Source: Gnetum montanum
Taxonomy: Eukaryota > Streptophyta > Gnetopsida > Gnetales > Gnetaceae
Direction: 5' to 3'
Length of the DNA stretch: 64,000 nt
Assembly (NCBI GenBank): GCA_015680685.1
Contig: MNCI01022611.1
Location: 2,203,458-2,267,457 of the forward strand
Numbering within the stretch: position 1 is the first letter of the stretch; every line of letters starts with the position of its first letter. Below are positions 36,867 to 49,034 of this stretch, piece by piece. A model generated the notes under the pieces. The model did not search any database, had not been told where the DNA came from, and saw only the letters and a list, made by a program, of their open reading frames with translations. Position numbers and translations under genes: made by a program.

Positions 36867-38564
36867 AGTATCATCTTCAGGGTTTGTCTCCACAACTTCC
36901 TCTATTGTAGCAGCTTTGCCCTTCCCTTTTTGGTAGGCACATTTAGCTTCTTTTCACCTCCTATGGTTATGATCACTATTTTGCTCTTGGATTCTTTAGC
37001 AATCTTCATAGTAGTTTGGAATTTTTCATCTAAAGAGTCCCATAATTTATTAGTATTTGCTAAAATATCAAAAATATATTTTTGGATGGGCAAGCTTTTC
37101 TTATTCACCACTTCATTGAGTGGTGACTCCTCCTCGTCTCATAATCGGACCTCCCATTTCCTATTATACTCTTCGATACTTTCCCTTTTTTGCAACTCAC
37201 CTTCTTCTTTTGCTACCTACTCCATAGACCTTTGGATTTGATGAGCTCTTAATTCAGATATCTCCCTTGGGCATAAACCTAAAGAGTTCTTCTAGTTTCT
37301 ACTCTAAGCCCATCTATGATGTGGCAGAGCTATTCCCTTTGAGAATGACCATGGCCAGGGCATTGGTGCAAGAGTGAATAATACCTACCCATGGTAGCAT
37401 CTAAGGGTTCATGTGTTCCTTGTTTCCATCCTTGGATTTTCCTTCTTAGATTAGACACTTTAGAGTACATCTGGTATTTGTTACTAAATATCTTCAACAT
37501 GGTACTCCATTGGCAAATGGATTCTAGTTCTAAGGACTGGTACCAGTTCTTAGCTTCCTTAATAAGTGTCATGGGGAAAAGCTTAAGTTTTTGCTAGTCA
37601 TTTTCAATGTTCTATAAGGCACAGGCATTTTGGAAAGCTTGTAGATGATTATGTGAATTAGAATTGTATCCCCCTCCAAATCATGAGATATTATTCATGT
37701 CTATTCACTTGATTCAACTATCTTTCATATGCCTGGTTGGAATTCTAACTACCTCTACAATGTTAAGCATACTTTTAGTTGCTAACAGAGGTTCATCATC
37801 ATGATTGTGTCAATGATGTCGATGATGGTTTCTATTACCTTTGCATTCTTGGTAGTCTTGATAGTCATTATTGTCTTTTTGATCACCTTCATCACAATTT
37901 TTTCAATGATGGCTTTTATGAGACCCAGCAAATGAAGAGGAATGTTTAGAATTAGATGAAGAGGAAGATGGACTACCACCACCACTGTGGTTTCTACCAC
38001 TACCTCTTCGTTCATTACAACCACCATCCTTAGATCCTTTGCCATTGTGATATTTACCCGAGTCCCTACCTTGATTGTCAATTTTTCCTTGACCTGGTTT
38101 ATGAATAGTGGATTGCAGGTTCAAGGTCACATCCTCATCACTGATAACAAAGGGTGGAGAAATTTCATATTGAGAACCCTTAGTGGGAGGATCCACATTG
38201 TCATCTTGGTTTAGCAGGAACAAGGGATTAGTGAAATGTTTTCCCTTTTCAAGTTCATGGTGCTTCTCTTGGTGTTGATCTCACTTACACTATGTTTTAG
38301 TTAGATGATAATCCCAAGTGTCATGATCATTCACAACATATTCCTCATGAAGATTTGAGATGTCTAACTTTTTAAGGATTTGAAGTAGCATCCCAGGGAT
38401 AGATCGATCGGGGGGTAATACGATGTTTCCCTTCATCATAGTTGTTCATCTTGATGTAGGATGAAGGTGAAGTCTAGTACATACTCATCTAAATAAATAT
38501 ATACCACTTTGCACTCCTGTGGAACTGGTTGTTTAACATCTTCACACTTGTGGGAAGAAGATAT
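36867..38564 (-). pseudogene. 5' part of Element 2 gag
   Basis: The family start ATG-TCT-TCT-TCC is present at 38564, but the first codon reads ATA, so initiation is lost. The Ser/Gly-rich linker (38223-37903) and the capsid region follow (37572-37330: MTLIKEAKNWYQSLELESIC, then RKIQGWKQGTHEPLDATMGR). A basic region KVKSKIVIITIGGEKK-like precedes the knuckle. The reading is cut by Element 3 at 36867, inside sequence aligned to the knuckle approach in Element 4 (47330). Open frames on the plus strand (for example 36846-37241) are antisense. Confidence 0.78.
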
Positions 38565-38695
38565 TTTACAATAAATAAAATTATCTGTGTCCTTAGTAGT
38601 TATATGTCATGTGAGAGTGATGTTGACCTTGAGTTCATCCAATGATATTAATAATATTCACTGATCCTAGATAGTGCATGTTTCAATAAACAAAG

Positions 38696-38713
38696 TCCCT
38701 AGCAATGGCCCTA
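38696..38713 (-). other. Primer-binding site of Element 2 (decayed tRNA-Asp type)
   Basis: Minus strand TAGGGCCATTGCTAGGGA, adjacent to the LTR at 38715. Confidence 0.7.
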
Positions 38714-38714
38714 A

Positions 38715-39155
38715 TGATGAGTGGTGAGGTACCCCTACGCCCAACCATACGAATCACAAAGCATTCACACATGATTTGGTCAAATTCTGTGGACTTTACA
38801 ATTTCTAGTACACTAGTCTTCTAGGAAGCGAACCTTGGCCTAAGGTCATTTGTTGTTTTCCTAATTGCACTTGTGAAGCATAATGGTATGGTTAAGAGTA
38901 ATCAAGGCATATCATTTTTATCATTTTATGTTTTATGTTTTATGTTTTTGGGTGCTTGAAGAGAGAGAGAGATAGAGTAATTTAATGACTAATCTAAATT
39001 AACTAACTAACTAGTCTCTAACTAATCCTAACATAAGCATCTGTTCCCACTTTTCGTACATGTCCTAAACCCACATATCCATTGCTGGGTTACCAAGCGC
39101 TATGCTACTGGGCATATCAAGCAATAATGCTGTTGGGATTACCAAGAAAATACGT
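38715..39155 (-). repeat. Truncated 5' LTR of Element 2
   Basis: About 440 bp matching the first ~440 bp of 17244-18210, then similarity stops near 39155. The missing half is the U3 side. Hence the right target duplication cannot be read. Confidence 0.85.
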
Positions 39156-40960
39156 ATGGTTAAGTTTATAAGATTAAAGGTATGTTTAATCCCTTTTATC
39201 TTGCTTCATCCAACTCTCATCACTTATCATTCTTGGCTCTACAAATTAATTCTAGCATAAGCTCTAAGTTACTAACCCTTAAATGTTATAAATTAAACCA
39301 TAAAAGGGCATATATCATAAATAGTTATAGCTCCTTGTAATAAGATACATCCTCTTAACTAGAGATAGAAACATCATGATTTACAATAATTACATCATGA
39401 TTTACAATTTCACTTCTAATTAGAGATAGAAACATTACACTTCCTTTACAACATTAATATTTTGACCTATTCAAACAATTCCTACCCTTCCTAGCCTTCT
39501 ATATACACTATCTTCTTTTTTACAAGTAGGGAGGTGTCAAATCCAAAAAATATAATTAATCATCATCGTCATCATGCTAGCCTTATTCAAACAAAATGGG
39601 GCTAGCTACATGAATTATTTATCACTATTCACCTCTATGAAAATATAGATATTTGTTTATTTATAATTTATGCAAATCATATTTGGTCATTTTCCCATGC
39701 CTCTTTACTATTACCTAAAAACATTATTAAGAATAAGAAAAAAAAATTCAAGATGTATCACATGTTCCACATTGAGTAGAAAACATGAAAAATGACATGG
39801 AAAGAAAGCATTTTCCAATTTTAGGGTTATTTATTCAATTATATATCTTTATAAATAATTTTATGAAAAATCAAGAGAGGAAAAATGATTGTTAGTAGGA
39901 AGGATGATCCTAGTCCTAATAACATTTACATAACTTTTAAAATTTATGCTTTAACTTAAAATAACAAAAGGATTTAAGGTAGCAATATGTAATGGTGCTA
40001 CCCTTTGAAAACACTATTTGGCATTATTTGAGAGTCCAAAAGTAGTAATGAGGAAAGGTAGACTTAAGGTAGGATATACCTCAAAGCTTAGAACACTTAC
40101 AATTACATCATAAGAGCACACAACCCACTAGTGCTTGGTTAGAGGTGCATTAGATATGCCGTAAAAAAACTAACAAGTAACCAAATCAACAAGATGTGCA
40201 CACCTACATAAGTAACACATACATAATACCATTATCCTTAGAGAGCTAAGATGCGTTCTTACTCTAATGCGTTTAGCCTTAAGCCCCACTCTAAAGAGAA
40301 TGGTGGTGGCTCGAGCCAGAGAGGCAAAGCCTCCCCAACAAGCCTACATATCCTTGTGATGAGGCTCATAAAAAAAGTAAGACTATGCAGTTCTATTAGT
40401 GATGGATAAGATAACATGAAACTTGATAGGATTTTCATCCTCATTTGACTCATATTTTAGAGGGAAATAACCTTTGATCCATCAACAAGACATCTTTTCC
40501 TACACTCTCCCTTGTTTAAAATAAACAATGTTTTTAGAGTTTAAGTTTTTGTTCAAACACTTTTCCAAATGTAGAGAGTCCTAACGGATATTAAGTAATT
40601 AAAAATCTAGAAGTCCTTGCAATAGTTATAGAAAAGATGTTTCAATGGCTAGGGTTATTCAACCATAAAGCATAAACATTGAACTCAACCAAACATCCAA
40701 CAGAAGCCTAGAGAAGTTCATGCAACCTAGGTTTAAAAAGAAAAGATTTGTCCTTTTTCATGCAAATTGTACCAACCTTTCTACCTAGATCAAGGTCTAT
40801 TGACTTGACATATGAGCTAGTTCTCTACCTTTAGTTGTGAAATGAAAGTAGAGAGGTTATTATTTTGCAACCAAAAGGAAGCTATTTTACACCTTGGAGG
40901 AACCACTTCCCATGCCTAGTGATAGCCTATCACTAGCATGTGCAATAATCTTAGGATTAT
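39156..40960. other. Interval with no recognisable gene
   Basis: AT-rich, 1.8 kb. A short direct duplication (TAGAGATAGAAACAT at about 39361 and 39422) is present. It may include the 3' LTR of chromovirus Y (a TGATGTGGCTATAATCC start near 40968 on the minus strand), but no second copy was found to prove it. Confidence 0.4.
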
Positions 40961-43900
40961 AGCCACATCATCTAACTCCTTAATTAAAAGGGAATATAAA
41001 TTGATTCTTCACCCCTTAAAAATGATCCATCTTAGATCCAGTTTAGTACCATCTATTCTATTGCACATCTGTCACATTTCTTTCTAGGTCACACTATGAC
41101 TTCTATCAAGAAGTGGCTATCTCTAGCTAGCCACCTTTGTACAATTACAAGAAAAAGCAACATGGTTCTTTGTAGAGAAGCTCATGATGAAAGGTTTTAA
41201 GAGCTTACCATTCTTCCTAGGTATCCTCCTTCAAGGATATGCCTTGCCAGTATGCCAAGAATTTGATCTTTTGATATGAAGTACAATATGTGATGCACAT
41301 GTTAATGATGGAATGAATGCACTATTCTTTAATGTCTCAATGTTTAGAGGCTGACAAAACTTCAATGTTGCTAGATCAACATCCCTAAATTAAACTTTTT
41401 GAGCATTGGAACATGGAACATGGACTAGTATTTGGCTAGATTTACTAGCAACTACAACTTATAAGTAATTATGTTGAGATGGACAAGGACCTTGAAAGAT
41501 TTATCATATCACCTTAAGAAATTTTCGTGTGCCCAATTCTTTGGCCTCATTTGCCCTACATAATTCATCTTTAAAAGAGCCTATTTATCAACAAAAAAAA
41601 ATCCAATTTCTCCTCTTACTATTTGTGTGCTTCTCTAGGTGCTAGATAGACTTCTCCAAATACAACTTGACAACTTAGATACCATCCACTTAGTATTTTA
41701 CAAATTAATTTGGTAAAGGATTAAAAACTTAATATGAGGTTTCCACTAGTTGAGGCATCGATGATTATATTTCTAAAGATAACTTTACTAGAGATAATCC
41801 TATGGTTTTAGAATTCTAAATATTGTAGCTGAATTGAGCCACATATAGCAAAGCCACCTAGTTTGTTTGATCAAACTTGATGAACTATCTCAAGTATTCT
41901 TTCAAAATCATGTTTATCCACTTGTCTATCCATCAGTTTGGGGATGATACCCTAAGGACATTTATAGCTTTATATCCAATATTTAAATAACTTTCACTAG
42001 AAATTCCCCATGAAATGTAAGTCATAATATGAAATAATGCTTAATGGTAATCCAAAGTAGTAAACTAGTTTGTCAAAGAATAATGATGCCACATCCTTAG
42101 CCATGCAAGAGGTATAGCATTAGATGAAAATGACATATTTCAAAACTTTATCCTCAACTAAACTAATGCTAGAAAATCCATATACTGTGTGGGGTCTTAT
42201 GATGAAATCCATGGAGACGATCATCCATGGGAGCTCTAGAATCTCTAAGGGGTAAAGTATGCCCCCTAGTTTCTCATCAGAACTTTCATTTTGCTAGCAA
42301 GCTAAAAAAATTTATACAAAATTTGTTACATCAATCCCCAAAGTAGGCAAATAGAAATTCCACTCTACTAATTCCACTATTTGTTTGCCCTATGGATGAT
42401 CCACCTAAAAATTGCTATGAAATTCATAAATGATTATAGAACATAAGGTATCCTAACTAAGAACATAAATTCAAATTTGTCTAAATATGAGTAGACCATT
42501 AACTTCATTGAGATTTGATTCATCACCTTCATGAACTAGCTTCAATAACTTTTGAGCACATTGATTAAGATGCAATCTACCATTAATTTTTTGCTAGAGT
42601 TTATGTTTGGCCATCATCAATAGCTATTAGGCTATCCCACAATCATTATCGAGTGTACCTAAGAATTAAAGCATTTGCCATTACATTTTACTTGCTTTAT
42701 TGATAAATAAACTAAAGATCAAACTTTTGCAATAGACTCGACCATCAAACTTGCTTTAACTTTAACTTGGATTGCTTGAGAAGATGGCTTATGGCAGTGT
42801 TGTTAGTTTTAACTACTATAGAGTCACTAAGGGGATAGTGTTATGAGGTACAAAGGTAATGCATAATGGATAGCATCTACTTTTCATGCATTGACGACAA
42901 CTGTTCTATCTAGTTTAGCTTCTTCGATTTGAATGCCATTAGATGGTTATCCTATAAGAGCACCATACTAATTGCCTCATTTGAAGCATTAGTACAAACT
43001 TTAAATGGCTTTGAAAAGTTAGGAAGGGATAGCATGGGTTGAGTTGCTAGGAGCATCTTGATCTTATTGAAAGCTTCTTCACACTAGACATTCTAGCTTG
43101 AAGGGACATCATTCTTTTGCAAATTAGTTAAAATTGCAATCACTTCTAAGAATCCTTAAAAAATTTCCTATGATAACTTGCTAATCATAAAATTGGTATA
43201 GCTAATGCACATATTTGGTATAAGCCATATGGCAATGACCGTCACTTACTTTGGGTCTAATTTCATCTTACTTATATGAATGATGTGGCCTAAGAAATTT
43301 AGCTCTTCCTTACTAAATTTGTACTTCTCCCACTTGACATACTATTTATGCTTCCATAGTTTGAAGAATATCAGATCCAAATGTTGAATATTCTCTTTCA
43401 TTGAATAGGAGTACACCAGAATGTCATCAAGATATACCATAATAAACTTATTGAGGTAGAGACAAAACACCTCATTCATAAGTACATAGGATGTAGCTAG
43501 AATATTATACCTAAATGACATGACTACCCAGTCATACAAGCCATAATAAATGACAAATACTATCTTTTCTCCATCATCTTTTGCAATTCACACTTGATAG
43601 TAATCTTAGTAAAGGTTTAGTTAAGAGAAGATTTGACCCCCTACTACTTGGTTGAATAGGTTTGAAATTAATGGTACCAAATACCAATTCTTGATAGTGT
43701 ATTTATTCAACAAACTTAAAGTCATAGGACAATCTCAATGAATTATCTTAGCTAATAACACTACAACTCCATAAGGAGATTTGGAGTATCGAATGTAGTC
43801 CTTCTCCACCAAACTTATTAGCTGCTTCCCTAGCTCTACCAACTCACAAACAAACATTCTATAAGGTTAGTATAAGGGAGGGGTAGTTTCTAGTCACAAC

Positions 43901-44541
43901 TTAATTTTATGATTGACCATCCATTGTTCTAGAGATTCCTTAGGCAATTCTACTGACTTTAGATCCTTATAACTCAATTTGCATGCTCAACCATGCAAAA
44001 TTTCCTTCTTCCATCTCTCTTAAGATTACAAGGAACATCTATTGAGTTGAATTCCTAACAACTCATTTCATCACCATGGATGAGATAATGTGAACTTTTT
44101 GAATAGTGCTAGTTACTCTTGGTGCAGAGGTTTTCATCATGCAGGGTAAATCCTCATGCAAAATATTAGAGAACATTAAGGTATTGAGTGAGCAATACCT
44201 TTACCTTCTTAAGGAATTTTTATTCAAGAATGACTTGGAAATAATTAATGTCAAGGAATGAGAAATGAATCCTTCCACTCCATTGATTGTAGACCCTTAA
44301 AGGCATCATTAAAATTCCTTTTACCTAGCCCAGAGGATCCACTATTAGAATTTTTACCATTCTAAGGTGAATAGGCTCCATTCTTATCATACTTTTGGGA
44401 CTTTAAATCAACTACTAGACTTGCTACTAGCTTGAGTACCTATTTATATTTTAAGATCTTATGGGTTTTAATCTTCTTCTAGGCCTAGGATTCTAGTCTA
44501 TTAAATAAGAAACATAATTTATTTTAATCATCCATCACAGG
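40961..44541 (-). pseudogene. Chromovirus Y: end of gag, RT, RNase H, integrase and chromodomain remnants
   Basis: A minus-strand Ty3/gypsy pol with many stops. RT is at about 43900-43340: ELVELGKQLISLVEKDYIRY, SKSPYGVVVLLAK, NKYTIKNWYLVP, and open at 43539-43342 with YLNKFIMVYLDDILVYSYSM, the Y-L-D-D active site. An integrase core start (PLEIPELPWMIVSMDFII) lies near 42200-42260. Near 41215-41290 one frame reads KFLAYWQGISLKEDT, stop, EEW, a chromodomain-like pattern. Sequence right of 44000 is a decayed gag-protease linker. Element 4 interrupts it at 44541, and gag resumes at 54549. Confidence 0.8.
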
Positions 44542-45351
44542 TGATGAATTGCGATATTGTGTACACGATATCACATCCACCACGTAATATCACGTACGTG
44601 ATATCGCATCCTGCCTCATCTTCTATAAATAAGAGGTGGTGCCCTTTGTTCCCATCCAATTAGATTTAGACCCTTAGCCAGATTCTTGCAGTTTTATCAT
44701 TCCAGAGTTAGAATTATTTCTATGTGCCCGCAGTAGGAGTCATAGAGTGAATGGATCTTTATTCGAGCAATTTGTACCTCAGCACAATTTTGTATACAAT
44801 AATAAAGACAAACTTTATGATAAACCTTGCAGCATACAAATTAAGCTAATTAGTAATTAATTATTGTTTAATTTTTTCCTAGTTAATTAATATCTCTCTC
44901 AACCTTCAACCCCCTTAGTTAAATACACTCAGTACAACCGCTTCGAGCATGTGTGTAGCGCTTGGTAACCAGGTAATGATTAGTGTTTGGTAATCCCAGC
45001 AGCGTTGCACTGGTTTAGGATGTGTACAACAAGTGGGAATAGATACTAGTGTTAGGAACACTTAGAAACTAGTTAATGAATAGTTAATGTAAGTTATCCA
45101 CTTAGTTCTCTCTCCCTCTCCTTTATTAGTGGAAGACATAAAAAAAATACAAAAGCTATAAAAATCATACACCTCAAGCTTACTTAACCATACAACCATG
45201 ACAATACATGTAAGTTTGGAAAGACAATGATTGATTAACCCTAAGTGTTCCATTAAGGCGCATAGGCACTTGGTCCTTAGAGTTCGACTGGATCATGCGT
45301 GAAACTCTTGTATTTGTATGGTTGAGTGTAGGGGTACTTCGCCACTCATCG
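44542..45351 (+). repeat. 5' LTR of Element 4
   Basis: 810 bp, starting TGATGAATTGCGATATTG. It ends CACTCATCG, where the final A of TCATCA has become G. U3 has several GATATC-type palindromes (44549-44610) and a TATAAATA box at 44624-44631. Confidence 0.92.
44624..44631 (+). promoter_or_regulatory. TATA box in Element 4 5' LTR
   Basis: TATAAATA, conserved at the same place in the 3' LTR (53816-53823) and in Element 6 (63044-63051), just downstream of the palindrome cluster. A likely promoter for the genomic RNA. Confidence 0.7.
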
Positions 45352-45352
45352 T

Positions 45353-45370
45353 TGGTGCTATTGCCGAGGA
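45353..45370 (+). other. Primer-binding site of Element 4 (tRNA-Asp type)
   Basis: TGGTGCTATTGCCGAGGA, one base after the LTR. It differs from the tRNA-Asp complement by transitions only. Confidence 0.85.
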
Positions 45371-45495
45371 CTTAGTTGTTTGTGCACTGCGTAGAACATA
45401 GGAAATCATTCATATCGTTGGAACGTTAGAACGAACCCTTAGGGTTAATCAAAGAAAGATGAGACAACAGTACATTGCACACCAAACAAAACAAG

Positions 45496-47836
45496 ATGTC
45501 TTCTTCTTCGCATAAGAGCACTTCATTGCCTAGGACTAATGCAAGAGGTAGTTGACGACATAATACACATAACCAAGATACGGCAGTTCCTCAACAATAT
45601 CATGTGGTATATACTCATCCCAATGAGTATGTGCCCAATTTCACCTTTATTCTCCACCAAGACAAACAACTACATTAGAGAGACTTGGAGGGTAACATAG
45701 TGTTGCCTCCAGACCAATCAGTTCCCAAAATGCTCCTTTGTGCTCTCACATGAATAGGCATGCTGCTTTTATACGTAGAATACGTTGCATGTGATCATCA
45801 CTCAAGAGACTATCATCCCACAGAAGCGCAATGTCAAAGGGACTTACAACAGGAGAGATACCATACATCTTTGAAGGGTAAATGGCCCCATGATGCTTCG
45901 CACGTTTTGAGCAAAATTGAGGATGGTGAACCTACCTCAACAGGTTCCCCATGAAATGATGTTTCTCCTCCTAACATTGGTTAGGGGGTGGTGTATCAGA
46001 ACCTCCACTCCACTATTCACAACCCTGGTTCTGATACCCACAAACATGAAGTGTTCAATGAAGGAACACGAACACATGATAAGGGTAGATGTTCTGATCG
46101 TGATCACGATGGAGGCTGAGATCACTGAAAAGAAGGTAGAAAACACCATCATGGTGATGGTTCTCCTTCTTCTTCACCTTCATCATCATCTTCACCCTCT
46201 TCTTTAGTGTCTAGACATAGTCATAGGGAAACCAATCGTAAGGATAAGGGAAAATCAAGTGAAAGTCATCGAGAAGACAATCGAGAACAAGGATGAGGGA
46301 ACTCTAAAGAATTAAGGCATAGAAGAAGGGAGAGTAAGGAACTGTGTAGACACCATAGACGCTACAAACAAGATGATCATGAAGAACCCCTACTCACAAC
46401 TAGAAGCATGCTAGATATAACAGAGGCCGTAAGAGTTCCAATAAGGCATCAAAAGGATAGTAGGATCAAGAGGTTAGACATGAACAACATCCCATGATTT
46501 GAAGGGGGATACAACGTGGATCCTCAAAATCATTTACAAGCATTCCATGATGCATGTGCCTTGCAAAACATAGAAAATGAATGACAAAAATTGAAGTTGT
46601 TCCCAAGGACACTAGTGAAAGAAGCTGAAAGTTGGTACCAGTCCTTAGAACCAAAATCTATTCGGAGGTGGAGTACAATGTTATAACTCTTCAATGATAA
46701 GTACCAAATGTACTCCTGAGTGTCTAACCTGCAACAGTAAATCCAAGGATGGAAGCAAGGAAATCATGAACCCTTGGATGCTACCATGGGCCGCTATTAC
46801 GCACTGTTACATTGTTGCCCTAACCATAGTTATTCGTAGTGGGATCAACTATGCTATCTCGTGGATGGGCTTCGGCATGAAACAAGAAGAATCCTTGGGA
46901 CGTATGCCCAAGGAAGGTTATTGGAACGTAGGTCTCATCAAATTCATAGATTGCTAGAGCAAGTTGCCAAAGAAGAAGGTGATCTACAAAAGAGAGAAAG
47001 TGTGGAAGAATATAACTGAGATACTTCCCTCTGAAAAAGGGGAGTGAGATTTTGTGAGGAGGAAGAAGAGTCACAACTCGAAGAGATGGTGAATAGCAAA
47101 ACTTTTCCTCTCCAAAAGTTAACATTAGAAGTATCAACAAAGGTAGAACAAATGTGGGACTTCTTGGATAGTAGGTTTAAAATTGTTCTTAAAATTGTAG
47201 AGGAGTCTAGGGAGCGAGGTAGTGACTGCGACAAAAAGAAAAAGAGAGAAGTGAAAAATGCATGTATCAAGGGTAAGGGAAAAATGGCCATCATAAAAGA
47301 GGTTGTGGATTCAGATATGGACAATGATAGTGGATGTGAGATATGCCAATACGACCATCCTAAGGGGATGTTGCCCAGTGATCTCACATCTACAAGAGTC
47401 TGGGGTGTATGCACTCAACCCACGACTAAATAAACGGCAAACACTTCGATGGTTACCTTATACCCAAGGTAACCCAAGGCATTTCCACCAACCTTCAACA
47501 TATTATCCAAGTGGAACTCCACCATAACCCGTTGAGCAACATCAACAGTTGCAATACCCACAGTTATGGGGGATGCCACCACCAAGGCAACAATACCCAT
47601 ATCGAAAAATTGACCCATATGGCTACTATGTGCAGCATCCAATCTCTCCATGTGACTTTGTTGGTCATGTTACACCACAACGTCACTACCAAGCCTATGA
47701 GTATTATAAAACTCCTTCTTCTAGGAGAGATAACCCACAAATATACCATCCTTCAAATCCATATGCAGCTCTCACACCAATAGCTCCATTACCACCCACT
47801 CCAGTTATGCAAGGGGAACTCCCTACACAACCGTAG
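45496..47836 (+). pseudogene. gag of Element 4
   Basis: Starts at ATG 45496 (MSSSSHKSTSLPRTNARGS), the MSSSH subtype shared with Elements 2 and 5. A His/Ser/Arg-rich linker near 46140-46380 precedes the capsid region: KRLDMNNIP, then EGGYNVDPQNHLQAFHDACA and EAESWYQSLEPKSIRRWST, then IQGWKQGNHEPLDATMGRYY. Lys/Glu-rich sequence (47044-47320) leads to the zinc knuckle CEICQYDHPKGMLP at 47337-47378, where the last Cys is lost. A Tyr/Pro-rich tail (YYPSGTPP, MPPPRQQYPYRKIDPYGYYV) ends at a stop near 47835. There are stops in the N-terminal third and frameshifts around the tail. Confidence 0.82.
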
Positions 47837-47950
47837 CAATGCAATGCCACAAGGGCTATAAATCCTCAACCCAATGTTGGTTCTAAAAATTGTATGAAGA
47901 AAAGACCTATCTTCAGAACCAATAGTCCAACTAAGCCCTTACAACCATAA

Positions 47951-49010
47951 GTGGTTGAACCTCTAAACGCCTCCCCATCAAATAAAGCTTTAGAGCTCCC
48001 TTTGAACCAAACATCGAGCTCAACACATACGGTCATGTTAACACATGTCGTTATTGATTGGATCAAGGTTGGCCACCTTCCCAGGAAATTCTCTAATCCT
48101 GAAAGCCCTCAAATCTATCTCCAAATCGTTGGGAATGAGCCATGCAAAGCTCTTCTGGATTCAGGTTCTAGAGTCAACTTAATATCACATGAAATGTACA
48201 AATCTTGGAACCTGCCTCCATTGAAGAAGAGCAATATTCGCCTAGAGTTGGCCAACCAGTCCATCACTGTTCCCTTGGGACTAGTGGAGGACATCATCAC
48301 CACTATGTGTGGGTGGTCGTACCTAGTTGATTTCCTAGTGATACAAGTGAATAATGGTAAAGGGGACTTCCCAATCATAATGGGAAGGGCATGGCTAAGT
48401 ACTATAGATGCACGCCTAGGAATTTGTGATATTTCCATGGAAATATCTAAGGAGAACACTTTTGGAAAGATTGAGAAGAAGAAGGTTCCATGCATTGCAT
48501 ATAGTGATACAGGGTGCAATTATGTGTAGAGATCATGGGTTGTGCAAAGTTTAGCATTTGCCTACATGCAACCGATGTGCACAAGACATTAACATACAAA
48601 AGTACCTGTATGTAGTAGCCACATGACAAGAAGACACCCAGTGGCTAATAGCTGATCAAGAGAGCAACTCACTCATGTGCATGGAACTAACTAAGGAAAT
48701 AACTTACGCTTACATTGAAAGAATAGACACACTAGAGCAAGTCCGCTGCCAACTTCTAAACCTTAACCTTGAAAACATCAACTGGGGGAAGTTGCAAATT
48801 CCTAAAAAATTCAAACAAGAGCCCCTAGAATTAAAATCATTGCCCACCGGTTTGGAATTTATGATCTTTGAAAATGGAAAATCGGTAATCATCAATGCAA
48901 GACTTGCTTCCAAACAAAAAGGAAGACTGCTAAAAGTAATAAAAAAGTGGTCAAAAGCCTTTGCCTGGTCATATCCCAAATTAACTGGGATAGATCCTAG
49001 GATATGCTAG
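47951..49010 (+). pseudogene. Protease and linker of Element 4 pol
   Basis: Open for 192 residues at 47951-48529. The aspartic protease motif CKALLDSGSRVNLISHEMYK (catalytic D-S-G at about 48156) is intact, followed by SYLVDFLVIQVNNGKGDFPI and IMGRAWLSTIDARLGICDIS, typical of this clade. A second open part (48675-49010, 111 residues) carries the KEITYAYIERIDTLEQVRCQ linker. A stop separates the two. The protease matures Gag-Pol inside particles. Confidence 0.82.
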
Positions 49011-49034
49011 CATAGGATTTACACTAACTCCTCC

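Larger units (their letters stand above)
17244..39155 (-). mobile_element. Element 2: Athila-like LTR retrotransposon with gag, pol and ORF2, interrupted by Element 3
   Basis: A minus-strand element. Its 3' LTR (17244-18210) is complete and its 5' LTR (38715-39155) is cut short. Without the nested Element 3 (27707-36866) the internal region is about 11.3 kb. In element order: PBS, gag (38564 to 36867, then 27706 to about 27000), protease, RT, RNase H, integrase, a non-coding interval with the conserved block, ORF2 and the PPT. It is the only copy in the window with both pol and ORF2. Every gene has stops. The halves of gag on the two sides of Element 3 align continuously with gag of Element 4, which proves they are one element. 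Confidence 0.88.

Noticed and set aside
36846-37241. 131-residue open frame on the plus strand, hydrophobic
   Set aside because: Antisense to Element 2 gag. The opposite strand has the conserved Gag sequence.
46944-47414. 156-residue open frame on the minus strand
   Set aside because: Antisense to the Lys/Glu-rich part of Element 4 gag.
48115-48519. 134-residue open frame on the minus strand
   Set aside because: Antisense to the Element 4 protease, which has the conserved D-S-G motif.
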